This document shows positions 45,329 through 54,229 of a stretch of 64,000 bases of DNA, in pieces. The position numbers were made by a program, and so were the translations under genes. The DNA is from Rubrivirga litoralis (GTDB lineage: Bacteria; Bacteroidota; Rhodothermia; Rhodothermales; Rubricoccaceae), in NCBI RefSeq assembly GCF_031846415.1, contig NZ_JAVRHT010000001.1, positions 124,001-188,000 of the forward strand, in the 5' to 3' direction. The notes beneath the pieces are model-generated. The model searched no databases. It was not told where the DNA came from and saw only the letters and a program-made list of their open reading frames with translations. Positions within the stretch are counted from its first letter, which is position 1. Each line of letters begins with the position of its first letter.

Positions 45329-45658
45329 TCAGGCGGTGGCGGCGGCCCACCCGGTGCAGTAGCCGCCCGGCGCCACCGGGCCGGCGAACAGCTGGCAGCC
45401 GCCGCACGCCGCCCCGCCCGCGGGGGCCTCGTAGAACGCGCAGTTGCTGCACATCTCGCCCGGGATCGGCGTCACGTCGACGTAGTTCAGCGCCGCCCGC
45501 TGCTGGAGCTCCGCCGCCGTGAGGGCGCCGTAGCCCTCGCAGTTGGCGGCGACCACCCCGCCCTCGTCGCCCCCGCCGCAGGCGGCGAGGACCGGGCTGA
45601 GGGCGAAGGCGCCGGCGGTGGCGGTGAGAAAGCGGCGGCGGGAGACGGCGTCGGACAT
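45329..45658 (-). CDS. High-potential iron-sulfur protein (HiPIP), Tat-exported
   Basis: 109 residues. Tat motif SRRRFL followed by a hydrophobic stretch and a lipobox-like LAACGG. Four cysteines in CSNC...CGGCQLF...GYCTGW form the HiPIP 4Fe-4S signature. Periplasmic one-electron carrier. In a sugar-oxidation cluster it is a candidate electron acceptor for the GMC dehydrogenase (inference). Confidence 0.88.
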   Translation of the reverse strand: MSDAVSRRRFLTATAGAFALSPVLAACGGGDEGGVVAANCEGYGALTAAELQQRAALNYVDVTPIPGEMCSNCAFYEAPAGGAACGGCQLFAGPVAPGGYCTGWAAATA

Positions 45659-45707
45659 GGTCGGCGTGAGCGGAGTGGGGGAGGAGGCGGGGTGTACCCC
45701 GCGGCGG

Positions 45708-46730
45708 CTACGGGGTGCCCGCCTCGCTGGCCTTCGCGAACTGGGCGTCGAACACGACGTCCGACGGCGGGAAGTCGACGCGGCGGACGAACGCGGCGGC
45801 CTCGGCCGCGCCGTGCTCGCGGTCCATCCCAGCGTCCTCCCACTCGACCGAGAGCGGGCCGTCGTAGCCCACGCGGTTCAGCTCGCGGACGATGGCCTCG
45901 AAGTCGATCTTGCCCCGCCCGAGGCTGCGGAAGTCCCAGCTCCGCCGGGCGTCGCCGAACTCGGTGTGGCCGCCGAGGATGCCGGCCTCGGTCCGCACGC
46001 TGCTCCACCAGACGTCCTTCATATGGACGTGGAACACGCGGTCGGCGTGGTCGCGGAGGAACCGGACGTAGTCGGCGTTCTGGTAGCCGAAGTGGCTGGG
46101 GTCGAAGTTGATCCCGAAGGCGGGGTGCCCGCCGAAGGCGTCGAGCGCGCGCTCCCAGCTCGGCCCGTCGAACGCGATCTCCGACGGGTGGACTTCGAGC
46201 GCGAACCGGACGCCGAGCTCCTGGAAGCGGTCGAGGACGGGCGTCCATCGGCGGGCCGTCTCCTGGAAGCCGGCCTCGACGTCCTCGGGGAGGTTCGGCG
46301 GCCACGAGTAGAACAGGTGCCAGATGGGCGAGCCCGTAAAGCCGGTCACGACGTCGAGCCCGAGCGCCGCCGCCGCTTCGGCCGTGCGGACCACCTCGGC
46401 CGCCGCCCGCTGCCGGACGCCCTCCGCGTCGCCGTCGCCCCAGACGTGGGCGGGCACGATGGCCTTGTGGCGCCCGTCGATGATGGCGTCCGCGACGGCC
46501 TGCCCGACGAGGTGGCACGAGATGGCCCACACGCCCAGCCCGTTCTCCTCCAGGAGCGCCATCTGGCGCTCGGCGTAGCCGTCCTCGTCGAGCACGCGGC
46601 CCACGTCGAGGTGGTCTCCCCAGGTCGCCAGTTCGAGGCCGTCGTAGCCCCACGACGCCGCCTTCGGCGCGAGTTCGGCGATCGGCATGTCGGCCCACTG
46701 GCCGGTAAAGAGGGTGACGGGGCGGGGCAT
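45708..46730 (-). CDS. Sugar phosphate isomerase/epimerase (TIM barrel, AP endonuclease 2 fold)
   Basis: 340 residues. YDGLELATWGDH with the barrel strand, GFTGSPIWHLFYSWPP, LEVHPSEIAFD with a metal-ligand Glu-x-His pair, INFDPSHFGYQ with Asp-x2-His and HVHMKDV are the expected metal-site motifs of the xylose-isomerase-like barrel. No signal sequence, so cytosolic. Part of the keto-glycoside cluster, downstream of a Gfo/Idh enzyme. Confidence 0.88.
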   Translation of the reverse strand: MPRPVTLFTGQWADMPIAELAPKAASWGYDGLELATWGDHLDVGRVLDEDGYAERQMALLEENGLGVWAISCHLVGQAVADAIIDGRHKAIVPAHVWGDGDAEGVRQRAAAEVVRTAEAAAALGLDVVTGFTGSPIWHLFYSWPPNLPEDVEAGFQETARRWTPVLDRFQELGVRFALEVHPSEIAFDGPSWERALDAFGGHPAFGINFDPSHFGYQNADYVRFLRDHADRVFHVHMKDVWWSSVRTEAGILGGHTEFGDARRSWDFRSLGRGKIDFEAIVRELNRVGYDGPLSVEWEDAGMDREHGAAEAAAFVRRVDFPPSDVVFDAQFAKASEAGTP

Positions 46731-46812
46731 GGCGGGGCGTGGGAAACGGGCGGGGCGGGGGCAGACGGCCACCCCGCCCCAATCTGCTGGCGGGGCGGCG
46801 GGCGGGGCGGGA

Positions 46813-48003
46813 CTAGGCGGGCGGCGTGTAGCTCGCGTCGACCCAGGCCTCGCGGCGGCCGCTCTCGAGCGCGGTCTGGATAAAGTGGACGCCGCGCGCG
46901 CCGTCCTCGACCGTCGGGAAGTCGAGGTCGAGCGGGTCGGGCTCGCGGCCGTCGCGGCGGGCGGCGATCGTGCGGAGGGCGTTGGCGTAGACGTTGGCGA
47001 ACGCCTCGAAAAACGCCTCGGGGTGGCCCGGAGGCAGCCGCGTCGCGTGGCGGGCCGCCGGGGCGAGGTCGTCGTGGCCGCGGCGGTAGACGCGCTCCTG
47101 GCCCTCACGGGGGAGCAGCCGGAGCGCGTTGGGCTCCTCCTGGCGCCAGATCAGCGTGCCCTCGGTGCCGGACACGCGGAGGCGGAGGTCGTTCTCGACG
47201 CCGGCCGCGATCTGCGAGCAGTGGAGGACGCCGCCCGCCCCGGCGGTCTGCGCCCCGCCCTGCTGAGCCGCCCCGCCCTCGTATCGCAGGAGCACGTTGG
47301 CGTCGTCGTCGATGGCGCGCCCCGGCACGAACGTGCGGACGTCGGCGCAGAGCCGGTCGAGGCGGAGCCCAGTCACGTAGGCGGCCAGGTTCTCGGCATG
47401 GCTCCCGATGTCGCCCAGCGCGCCGGCCCCGGCCTTCTCGGGGTCCGTCCGCCACGCGGCCTGCTTCGAGCCCTCGCGCTCGACGGCCGTCGCCAGCCAG
47501 CCCTGGCTGTACTCGGCGACCACCTTGCGGACCTCGCCGATCACGCCGTCGGCGACGAGCGCGCGGGCCTGCTTCACGAGCGGGTAGCCCGTGTAGTTGT
47601 GCGTGAGCGCGAACACGACGCCCGCCTCTCGGACGGCCCGGACGAGCGCCTCGGCGTCGGCCAGCGTCGTCGTCATCGGCTTGTCGCAGATCACCGAGAT
47701 GCCGCGCGCGATGAAGGCGTGGGCGACCGGCGCGTGGAGCCAGTTCGGCGTCACGATCGAGACCACGTCGATGCCGTCGTCGCGGGCGGCCTCGGCCTCG
47801 GCCATCTCCTCGTACGACCCATACGCCCGCTCGACGCCCAACTCGGCCGCGTGCGCCTTCGACTTCTGAGGGTCCGAGGAGAACACGCCGGCGACGAGCG
47901 TGGCGAGGCCGTCGAGCCGGATCGCCCGGCGGTGGACGTCGCCGATAAAGGCGCCGGGGCCGCCGCCGACCATACCGATGCGGAGGGGACGAGAACGAGA
48001 CAC
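46813..48003 (-). CDS. Gfo/Idh/MocA family oxidoreductase (cytosolic)
   Basis: 396 residues. The Rossmann motif is GMVGGGPGAFIGDVH (9-23), CDKPMTTTLADAEALV (~105-120) contains the catalytic Lys (E/D-KP), and GSHAENLAAYVTGL carries the conserved His. The second domain contains an Ala/Gly-rich insert (GGAAQQGGAQTAGAGG) made by the GC motif. NAD(P)-dependent dehydrogenation or reduction of a keto sugar. No Tat signal, unlike the paralogue at 50803-52251. Confidence 0.9.
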   Translation of the reverse strand: MSRSRPLRIGMVGGGPGAFIGDVHRRAIRLDGLATLVAGVFSSDPQKSKAHAAELGVERAYGSYEEMAEAEAARDDGIDVVSIVTPNWLHAPVAHAFIARGISVICDKPMTTTLADAEALVRAVREAGVVFALTHNYTGYPLVKQARALVADGVIGEVRKVVAEYSQGWLATAVEREGSKQAAWRTDPEKAGAGALGDIGSHAENLAAYVTGLRLDRLCADVRTFVPGRAIDDDANVLLRYEGGAAQQGGAQTAGAGGVLHCSQIAAGVENDLRLRVSGTEGTLIWRQEEPNALRLLPREGQERVYRRGHDDLAPAARHATRLPPGHPEAFFEAFANVYANALRTIAARRDGREPDPLDLDFPTVEDGARGVHFIQTALESGRREAWVDASYTPPA

Positions 48004-48004
48004 G

Positions 48005-48044
48005 GGGTCAGTGGGTCAGTGAATCGGTGGATCGGTCGGTCAGC
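48005..48044. repeat. Direct short repeats GGGTCAGT/GGATCGGT upstream of Gfo/Idh
   Basis: Five degenerate 8-bp units (GGGTCAGT twice, then GAATCGGT, GGATCGGT, CGGTCAGC). A -10-like CATCTTGC on minus (48086-48093) lies upstream. The space 48004-48146 otherwise has GC motif DNA only. Confidence 0.5.
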
Positions 48045-48146
48045 GCGTCCGCCCCGCCCAGAGCGGTCGGGGGCGGGGCGGGGCAAGATGCAGACGGCAG
48101 GGCGGCGCGTGGGACGTTGCTTGTCGCCCCGCCCGGGCGGGGCGGG

Positions 48147-48890
48147 CTAGCGCGCGCAGTCGAGGCGGGCGGCCCAGCAGACCGCCCCGCCCAGGTGCGC
48201 CAGGAACAGCGGCTCGGCGTAGCTCTCGGCCGTGTGCCCGAGCGCCGTGTACGCCGAGCGGCCCCGCCCGACCTCGTGCGCCCACGCCGCCGGTGGAGTG
48301 CCCGCCGCCCCGCCCTCGTAGCTGGCCCCGTCGAGGCGGAGGAGCACGCGGACGTTTTCGGGCGGGGCGTGGAAGGTGTACCACTCGTCGGTCCGCATCC
48401 AGCGGGCGGGGAGGCCGCGCGTGGCGGGGTGGTCCGCGTCGGCGACCGCGAGCGCGGCCTCCTGGACGGGCGGGTGGCTTTCGAAGTAGGCTCCGACGAG
48501 GCGCCCGTACCATGGCCACGCGTACTCGGTGTCGCTCGCCGCGTGCACGCCGACCCAGCCGCCGCCGCCCTCGACGTACGCTCGGAGCGCGGCCTCCCCG
48601 TCCGGCCCCAGCACGTCGCCCGTGGTGTTGAGGAAGACGACGGCGGCGTAGGGCGCCAGCCGCTCGGGCGCGAACGCGAGGCTGTCCTCGGTCGCGTCGA
48701 CCTCGAAGCCGCGCGCCCCGCCCAGCGCGCGGAGCGCGGCGACGCCGTCGGGGATCGAGGCGTGGCGGTAACCGGCCGTCTTTGTGAACACGAGCACGCG
48801 TGGCTCCGCAGTCGGCTCCGGCGCGGGCTCCGGCTCCGTCGTCGCGCAGCCGGCGACGAGGACGGCGAGAACGAGGGCTAGACGGTGCAT
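48147..48890 (-). CDS. ThuA-domain lipoprotein
   Basis: 247 residues. Lipobox VAGC (Cys15). VLVFTKTAGYRHASIPDG, AVVFLNTTGDVL, GWVGVHAASDTEYAWPWYGRLVGAYF and YTALGHTAESYAEPLFLAHL are the ThuA (class I glutamine amidotransferase-like, trehalose utilisation) signatures. Family linked to glycoside breakdown. Its start overlaps the end of the following barrel gene by 13 nt. Confidence 0.9.
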   Translation of the reverse strand: MHRLALVLAVLVAGCATTEPEPAPEPTAEPRVLVFTKTAGYRHASIPDGVAALRALGGARGFEVDATEDSLAFAPERLAPYAAVVFLNTTGDVLGPDGEAALRAYVEGGGGWVGVHAASDTEYAWPWYGRLVGAYFESHPPVQEAALAVADADHPATRGLPARWMRTDEWYTFHAPPENVRVLLRLDGASYEGGAAGTPPAAWAHEVGRGRSAYTALGHTAESYAEPLFLAHLGGAVCWAARLDCAR

Positions 48891-49762
48891 CGGCGGACGG
48901 CGTCGGCGAGGGCGGGGCGGGGGGCGCCGGTCGGGATGAACTCCTGGGCGACGTAGCCGCTGTAGCCGGCCGCGTCGAGCGCGCGCACAATCGCCGGGTA
49001 AAACAGCTCCTGCGACTCGTCGATCTCGTGCCGCCCCGGCACCCCGGCCGTGTGGACGTGCGCGATGGCGTCGAGGTGGTCGGTCAGCGTGCGGATCACG
49101 TCGCCTTCCATGATCTGCATGTGGTAGACGTCGTAGAGCAGCCGGAACCGCGGCGAGCCCAGCCGCTCCACGAGGGCCACGCCCCACGCCGTCGAGTCGG
49201 CTTGGTAGTCCGGGTGGTCCACCTTCGAGTTGAACAGCTCCAGGCAGACCGTCACGCCGAGGCGCTCGGCGAGCGGGAGGATCCGTTCGAGCCCCTGCGC
49301 CATCGTCTCCAGGCCGGCCGCGTCGTCCAGGCCGTCACGGTTGCCCGAGAAGCAGATGAGGTTCGGCCACCCCGCCCCCGCCGTCGCCTCCAGCTGCTCG
49401 CGGTAGGCCGGCACCAGCCACTCGTGGTGCTCGGCCCGGTTCCATCCCTGGCGGAGCGGGTCGGGCACGTCGGCGGACTGCGCCGTCATGGCGCACGTGA
49501 GCCCGTGGCGCGCGAGCGTCGGCTCGTCCGCCGGCTGGACCAGCTCGACGGACGCGATGCCCAGGTCGGCCGCGACCGCGCACAGCTCGTCCAGCGACCA
49601 CATGCCAAACGGCCACTGACAGACCGAGTGCCGGAACGACGCCTCCCGCCCCGCCCGCTCGGCCGCCGCGGGCGGGGCGGGCGGGGCGGGCTGCAAACCA
49701 GCGGGGAGAGCCGCCAGCGGCAGCGCGGCCCCGGCGGTGCGGACAAAGTCGCGGCGGCGCAT
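48878..49762 (-). CDS. Tat-exported hydroxypyruvate-isomerase-like TIM barrel
   Basis: 294 residues. Tat motif RRRDFVRTAG, then a signal of Ala/Pro. SVCQWPFGMWSLDEL opens the barrel, and ICFSGNRDG, VCLELFNSK (metal Glu), YDVYHMQIMEGD (Asp/His) and AHVHTAGVPGRHE are xylose-isomerase-like metal motifs. Most like periplasmic hydroxypyruvate isomerase-related proteins of Bacteroidota sugar clusters. Overlaps the ThuA gene start. Confidence 0.88.
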   Translation of the reverse strand: MRRRDFVRTAGAALPLAALPAGLQPAPPAPPAAAERAGREASFRHSVCQWPFGMWSLDELCAVAADLGIASVELVQPADEPTLARHGLTCAMTAQSADVPDPLRQGWNRAEHHEWLVPAYREQLEATAGAGWPNLICFSGNRDGLDDAAGLETMAQGLERILPLAERLGVTVCLELFNSKVDHPDYQADSTAWGVALVERLGSPRFRLLYDVYHMQIMEGDVIRTLTDHLDAIAHVHTAGVPGRHEIDESQELFYPAIVRALDAAGYSGYVAQEFIPTGAPRPALADAVRRCTV

Positions 49763-49804
49763 GCTCGGGCGGGGTGGGGGAGGGGGAGCCTGCGGGCGGT
49801 GCGG

Positions 49805-50692
49805 CTAGTCCCGGAGCGACGTGAGATAGTCGATGCTCTCCTGGGCAAAGGCGAGCGAGCCGGCCGGCGGCGTGTCGGCCTCGACGAACGCGTGCCGCAG
49901 CCCGGCCGCCCCGCTCGCGGCGAAGATCCGGGGCCAGTCGATCACGCCCGCGCCGACGGCCGTCTGCGCCATGTCCGGCCCGGCTCCGTCCTTGACGTGC
50001 CACAGCGGGAACCGCCCGGGGTAGCGCTCGAAGATCTCGACCGGGTCGTAGCCGGCCACGTGCGCCCAGTACAGGTCGAGCTCCAGGACGACGAGGTCCG
50101 GGTCGAGCCGCTCGACGAAGTCGAAGTACGCCGGGCGGCCGCCGCCGAACGTGTCGAACTCGAAGTCGTGGTTGTGGTAGCCCAGCTGGACGCCGGCGGC
50201 CTGCGACCGCTCGCCGAGGTCGTTGAGGAGGTCGGCGAGCGCGAGGTAGCCGTCGCGGTCGGGCCGCGCGTCGGGCGGCAGCCATGGGATGACGAGGTAG
50301 CCGTGGCCGACGGCCGCGACCGTTTCCAGGGCCGCGTCGAACGCGGGCAGCCCGGCGTCCGCCATGCTCTCGGAGCCTGCGACGACCTCGGCCACCATCT
50401 GGTGCGCGCTCGGCGCCGTCAGCCCGTGCGCGTCGAGGGCGGCCGCGAACACGGCCGGCTCGAGGTCGGCGTAGCCGGCCGTCTCGACCTCGCCGTACCC
50501 GTACCGCGCCAGCATCTCGAGCACGCCGTTGACGTCGCCCGGGAGCACGTCGCGGAGGCTGTAGAGCTGGATGCCGAGCGTGTCGGGCACGCCGGCGCGG
50601 CGGGCGGCCTCCGCCACGCGCAGCGCGGTCGGCCCGAGGACCACCCCGCCCACGGCGGCGGCGGACGACTGGAGAAAGCGGCGGCGGTGCAT
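49805..50692 (-). CDS. Tat-exported sugar phosphate isomerase/epimerase-like protein
   Basis: 295 residues. Tat motif HRRRFLQSS; barrel motifs GIQLYSLRDVLPGDV, GYHNHDFEF (metal His pair), VLELDLYWAHVAG (Glu/Asp) and WHVKDGA. The ATG at 50692 lies just before the 50701-50802 repeat. Adjacent paralogues (48878, 45708) suggest a set of periplasmic and cytosolic enzymes acting on successive keto sugars. Confidence 0.88.
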   Translation of the reverse strand: MHRRRFLQSSAAAVGGVVLGPTALRVAEAARRAGVPDTLGIQLYSLRDVLPGDVNGVLEMLARYGYGEVETAGYADLEPAVFAAALDAHGLTAPSAHQMVAEVVAGSESMADAGLPAFDAALETVAAVGHGYLVIPWLPPDARPDRDGYLALADLLNDLGERSQAAGVQLGYHNHDFEFDTFGGGRPAYFDFVERLDPDLVVLELDLYWAHVAGYDPVEIFERYPGRFPLWHVKDGAGPDMAQTAVGAGVIDWPRIFAASGAAGLRHAFVEADTPPAGSLAFAQESIDYLTSLRD

Positions 50693-50700
50693 GGCGGGCG

Positions 50701-50802
50701 ATGAGTGACGAGTGATGAGTGACGGGCAGGACCCGTGGGCGGGGCGGGGTCGCTCCAGACGAGCGGGCGGGGCGGAGGCCTTTGCCCATCACCCGTAACC
50801 CC
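50701..50802. repeat. Intergenic inverted repeat, GTGACG-type, copy 1
   Basis: Fills the 110-bp space between two co-directional genes. The left arm is of GATGAGTGACGAG-type direct repeats, the loop contains GGACCCGTGGGCGGGGCGGG and CGCTCCAGACGAGC, and the right arm is GCCTTTGCCCATCACCCGTA. Almost identical to 52256-52375. Confidence 0.8.
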
Positions 50803-52251
50803 TTACCCGTTCAACCCCCACCCCGCCCGGTAGCGGCGCGAGAGGAGGGCGTCCGAGTCGGGCACGTTCGTGACCGCCCCGCCCGGGTCCACCGTGATGG
50901 GCTTGCCGGCGTTCATGGCCGCGATGCCGAGCAGCATGATCTCGTTGAGGTGCGCGCCGTAGTCGAACGGGCACGAGATCGGCTCCGTCCCCTGGATGGC
51001 GCGGACCCAGTTGGCCTCGTGGCCGCCCATGTCGCCCTCGACGCGCGGGAGCGTCTGCGGCACGGCGGCCGCGGCCGCCTCCAGCGCCGACGTGTCGCCG
51101 CCCCGCTGGGCGGGGAGGAAGCGCGGGTTGCGCCCGTACGTCTCGTGGACGAGCAGCCCACGCTCGCCCACGAAGATCACGCCGCCGTTCGGGTCGACCG
51201 TGAACCCGTCGGGCGCGCTCTCGGGCGTCGGCGGCAGGAGCCCGCCGTCGTACCACGTCATGCGGACCTCCCCGCCCGGATCGGCCGCGCCCGCCTGCGG
51301 GCCGGCCGTGGGGAACGTCCAGTCGGTGATCGTGGCGAGCGGGTACGTCCCCTTGTCGTCGGCGCCGCCGCCCCACGGCGTGTGCCGCGTCTCGACGCGG
51401 GCGGGGCGGGGCAAATCGAGCGCCCACACGGGGAAGTCGACGAGGTGCGCGCCCATGTCGCCCAGCGACCCCACGCCGAAGCCCACGAACCCGCGCCACC
51501 CGAACGGGTGGATGCCCGGCCGGTACGGCTGCTCCTCGTTCGGCCCCAGGTACAGGTCCCACGGGAGGCCGGGCGGGGCGGGCTCGGGCGCGGGCAGCGG
51601 GACGCCCTGCGGCCACCACCCGTTCGGCCGGTTCGTCCACGAGAGCACCTCGCGGACCGGCCCCAGCACGCCGGCGCGGACGACCTCGACCACGCGGCGG
51701 CCGTCGTCGCCCGAGTGGCCCTGGTTGCCCATCTGCGTGATCACCCCGCTCGCAGCGGCGGCGTCACGCAGGAGGCGGCTCTCCTCGACCGTGTACGTCA
51801 GCGGCTTCTGGCAGTAGACGTGGAGGCCCCGCCCCATCGCGTCGAGCGCGGCCAGCGCGTGCATGTGGTCCGGCGTGGCGACCACGACGGCGTCCAGCCC
51901 GCTCTCGCGCTCCAGCATCTCGCGGAAGTCGGCGTACGTCGCGGCCCCGGCGTAGGCGTCGCGGAGCGCCCGCCCCGCCCGCTGCACGCCCGGGTCGTCC
52001 GACGCGAGCCGGCCCTCGACGGCCTCGGCCACGCGGCCCATGTCCACGTCGGCGAGCGCCGCGATGCGGACGTCGTCGCGGACGGCAAGGGCGGCGGCGT
52101 TCGAGGCGCCCATCCCGCCGGCCCCGATCACGCCGACCACGACGGCGTCGCTCGGGGCGACGTGGCCCGCCCCGCCCAGCACGTGGCGCGGGACGACGAG
52201 CGGGGCGGCGGCGGCGAACGCCGCGGTGCGGGCAAAGTCTCGACGGTTCAT
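50803..52251 (-). CDS. Tat-exported Gfo/Idh/MocA family oxidoreductase
   Basis: 482 residues. Tat motif NRRDFARTAAF. The Rossmann motif is GVIGAGGMGASN (~39-50), VVATPDHMHALAALDAMGRG follows, YCQKPLTYTVEESRLL has the active Lys and GDMGAHLVDFPVWAL the His. The second domain includes GTYPLATITDWTFPT. Periplasmic members of this family oxidise or reduce keto-glycosides with a tightly bound cofactor. The GTG/ATG choice is clear (ATG 52251). Confidence 0.9.
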   Translation of the reverse strand: MNRRDFARTAAFAAAAPLVVPRHVLGGAGHVAPSDAVVVGVIGAGGMGASNAAALAVRDDVRIAALADVDMGRVAEAVEGRLASDDPGVQRAGRALRDAYAGAATYADFREMLERESGLDAVVVATPDHMHALAALDAMGRGLHVYCQKPLTYTVEESRLLRDAAAASGVITQMGNQGHSGDDGRRVVEVVRAGVLGPVREVLSWTNRPNGWWPQGVPLPAPEPAPPGLPWDLYLGPNEEQPYRPGIHPFGWRGFVGFGVGSLGDMGAHLVDFPVWALDLPRPARVETRHTPWGGGADDKGTYPLATITDWTFPTAGPQAGAADPGGEVRMTWYDGGLLPPTPESAPDGFTVDPNGGVIFVGERGLLVHETYGRNPRFLPAQRGGDTSALEAAAAAVPQTLPRVEGDMGGHEANWVRAIQGTEPISCPFDYGAHLNEIMLLGIAAMNAGKPITVDPGGAVTNVPDSDALLSRRYRAGWGLNG

Positions 52252-52255
52252 GGCG

Positions 52256-52375
52256 GGTAACGTGTGACGGGTAATGAGTGACGAGGAGGACCCGTGGGCG
52301 GGGCGGGGTCGCTCCAGACGAGCGGGCGGGCGGGGTGGAGGCCTTTGCCCATCACCCGTAGCCCGTCACTCGTCA
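52256..52375. repeat. Intergenic inverted repeat, GTGACG-type, copy 2
   Basis: Shares about 95 bp of near-identical sequence with 50701-50802. Here the arms pair better: GTGTGACGGG...GAGTGACGAG against CCCGTCACTCGTCACAC. Ends inside the stop region of the GMC gene. Confidence 0.8.
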
Positions 52376-54148
52376 CACACGCAGGTCGCCCCGGTTGACG
52401 GCGTTGACGGCGTGGTCGACGGCGCGGGCCGTCATGGCCATGTAGGTCAGCGACGGGTTCTGGCACCCGGCCGACGTCATAAAGGCGCCGTCGGTGACGT
52501 AGAGGTTGGGGACCTCGTGAACCCGGTTGTGACGGTCGACGCACCCGGTCTCGGGCGTCGCGCTCATCCGCGCCGTCCCCATCTCGTGGATGCCCTCGCC
52601 GAGCCGATACGGCTGGTCGAACGTCTGCACGTTCGTGGCGCCGGCGGCCTCCAGCATCTCGGCCCCGTCGTTCTTCATCCCCTCGCGCATCCGGTACTCG
52701 TTCTCGCGGATCGACCCGACGACGCGGGGGACCGGGATGCCCCAGGCGTCGACCTCGTCGGTCAGCTCGATCCGGTTGTCGTCGTAGGCCAGCGTCTCGC
52801 CGAACGGGTACATCGTGAACGACCACTGGCCCGGCTCCTGGAGCGACTCCTTGAGCGCGACGCCCACGCCGGGCTGGCCGGCCCCGCGGCTCCACCCCGC
52901 CCGGCCCGACCCGCCCTGGTAGCCGTAGCCGCGCACGAAGTCGCGGCCCGAGGACGGCTCCCAGGGGAGGTTCTGGAAGCGCGGGATGTAGATGCCGTTG
53001 GGCCGGCTCCCGAACGTGTAGCGGTCCTCGAAGCCCGGGACCTCGCCGTTCGCCCCGCACTTGAAGTGGTGGTCCATGATCCCCTTGCCGAGCAGGCCCG
53101 ACTGGTTGCCCAGCCCGTCCGGGAAGCGCGGCGTCGTCGTCTGCATGAGGATCTGGGCCGAGCCCAGCGCGCTCGCGTTGAGGAACACGACCTTGGCGTA
53201 GAACTCCAGCGGCTCCTTCGTCTCGCGGTCGATCACGCGCACGCCGCGGACGCGGTCCGTGTCCTCGTCGTAGATCAGCGAGTGGACGATGGAGTCGGGC
53301 CGGACGGTGAGGTTGCCCGTGGCCTGGGCGGCGGGGAGCGTCGAGGAGAGCGAGCAGAAGTAGGCGCCGGCCGAGCAGCCCCGGTCGCACGGGCCGCAGT
53401 AGTGGCACGCGGCGCGGCCGCCCAGCGGCTGCGTGAGGATGGCGGCCCGCCCGATCGTCATGGCGCGGCCGTCGAAGTCGCGGGCGATCGAGTCCTTGAC
53501 GTGGGCCTCGACGGCCGTCATCGGCATGGCCGGCAGGAACTCCGAGTCGGGGAGCTGGCGGAACCCGCGCGGCTCGCCCGAGATGCCCACGAACGGCTCG
53601 ACGTACGAGTACCACGGCTCGATGTCGGCGTAGGTGATGGGCCAGCGCGTGCCGCGCCCCTCGCGCTCGTTGGCCGTAAAGTCTATTGGCGCGAGCCGGT
53701 ACGTCTGACGGCCCCACATGACCGACCGGCCGCCGAGGTGGTAGCCCCTCACCCAGAGGAACTCGTCGGGGGCGTCGTCGGCGCCCGTCTCGTAGGGGTG
53801 GTCCACGTCGTCGACGTACCAATGAGCCGTGTTCTCGTTGAACGGGCCGGCCTTCATCTGGCGGAACTGGCGGGCCTCGGCGTGGCGGCGGTCGCCCCGC
53901 CCGCGGAACGGGGTCTCCCACGGCGGCCGGTGCTCGGTGACGTAGCCGGCCCCGTGCTCGACGTTCCGGCCGCGCTCCAGGACGAGCGTCTTGAGCCCCT
54001 TCTCGGTCAGCTCCTTGGCCGCCCAGCCGCCCGAGATCCCGGACCCGATCACGATCGCGTCGTAGGGCTCGCCGCTGGACTGCACCTGAACCGTCCGGAT
54101 CTTCTCGATATAGGAGGCGCCGTGGGCGCCATGTGCGTCGTGCTGCAT
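52373..54148 (-). CDS. GMC oxidoreductase (FAD), probable glycoside 3-dehydrogenase
   Basis: 591 residues. The FAD motif is DAIVIGSGISGGWAAKELTE (~30-49); GGRSVMWGRQTYR, LNASALGSAQILM and the C-terminal EMGTARM and VTDGAFMTSAGCQNPSLTYMAM are GMC signatures. A Cys cluster CHYCGPCDRGCSAGAYFC (~243-260) resembles the 3Fe-4S binding region of FAD glucose dehydrogenases that use a small subunit and a cytochrome. Partner: the subunit-3-like protein encoded upstream. No signal peptide is seen, so export must be as a complex with the Tat-carrying partner (as in gluconate dehydrogenase). Confidence 0.92.
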   Translation of the reverse strand: MQHDAHGAHGASYIEKIRTVQVQSSGEPYDAIVIGSGISGGWAAKELTEKGLKTLVLERGRNVEHGAGYVTEHRPPWETPFRGRGDRRHAEARQFRQMKAGPFNENTAHWYVDDVDHPYETGADDAPDEFLWVRGYHLGGRSVMWGRQTYRLAPIDFTANEREGRGTRWPITYADIEPWYSYVEPFVGISGEPRGFRQLPDSEFLPAMPMTAVEAHVKDSIARDFDGRAMTIGRAAILTQPLGGRAACHYCGPCDRGCSAGAYFCSLSSTLPAAQATGNLTVRPDSIVHSLIYDEDTDRVRGVRVIDRETKEPLEFYAKVVFLNASALGSAQILMQTTTPRFPDGLGNQSGLLGKGIMDHHFKCGANGEVPGFEDRYTFGSRPNGIYIPRFQNLPWEPSSGRDFVRGYGYQGGSGRAGWSRGAGQPGVGVALKESLQEPGQWSFTMYPFGETLAYDDNRIELTDEVDAWGIPVPRVVGSIRENEYRMREGMKNDGAEMLEAAGATNVQTFDQPYRLGEGIHEMGTARMSATPETGCVDRHNRVHEVPNLYVTDGAFMTSAGCQNPSLTYMAMTARAVDHAVNAVNRGDLRV

Positions 54149-54215
54149 GGTGTTCGGTACTGGGTACTAGGTACTGGGTACGGGCTCAGCGGGCGGACCT
54201 GCGGCGTACCGGGCA
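54149..54215. repeat. Dispersed GGTAC-arm repeat, fourth site
   Basis: Four GGTAC/GGTACT words at 7-8 nt spacing (54157-54182), then a GC spacer and a GCGTACCGGGCACC right half, between GMC and its small-subunit gene. Confidence 0.6.
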
Positions 54216-54229
54216 CCCCGCACGCGCCT

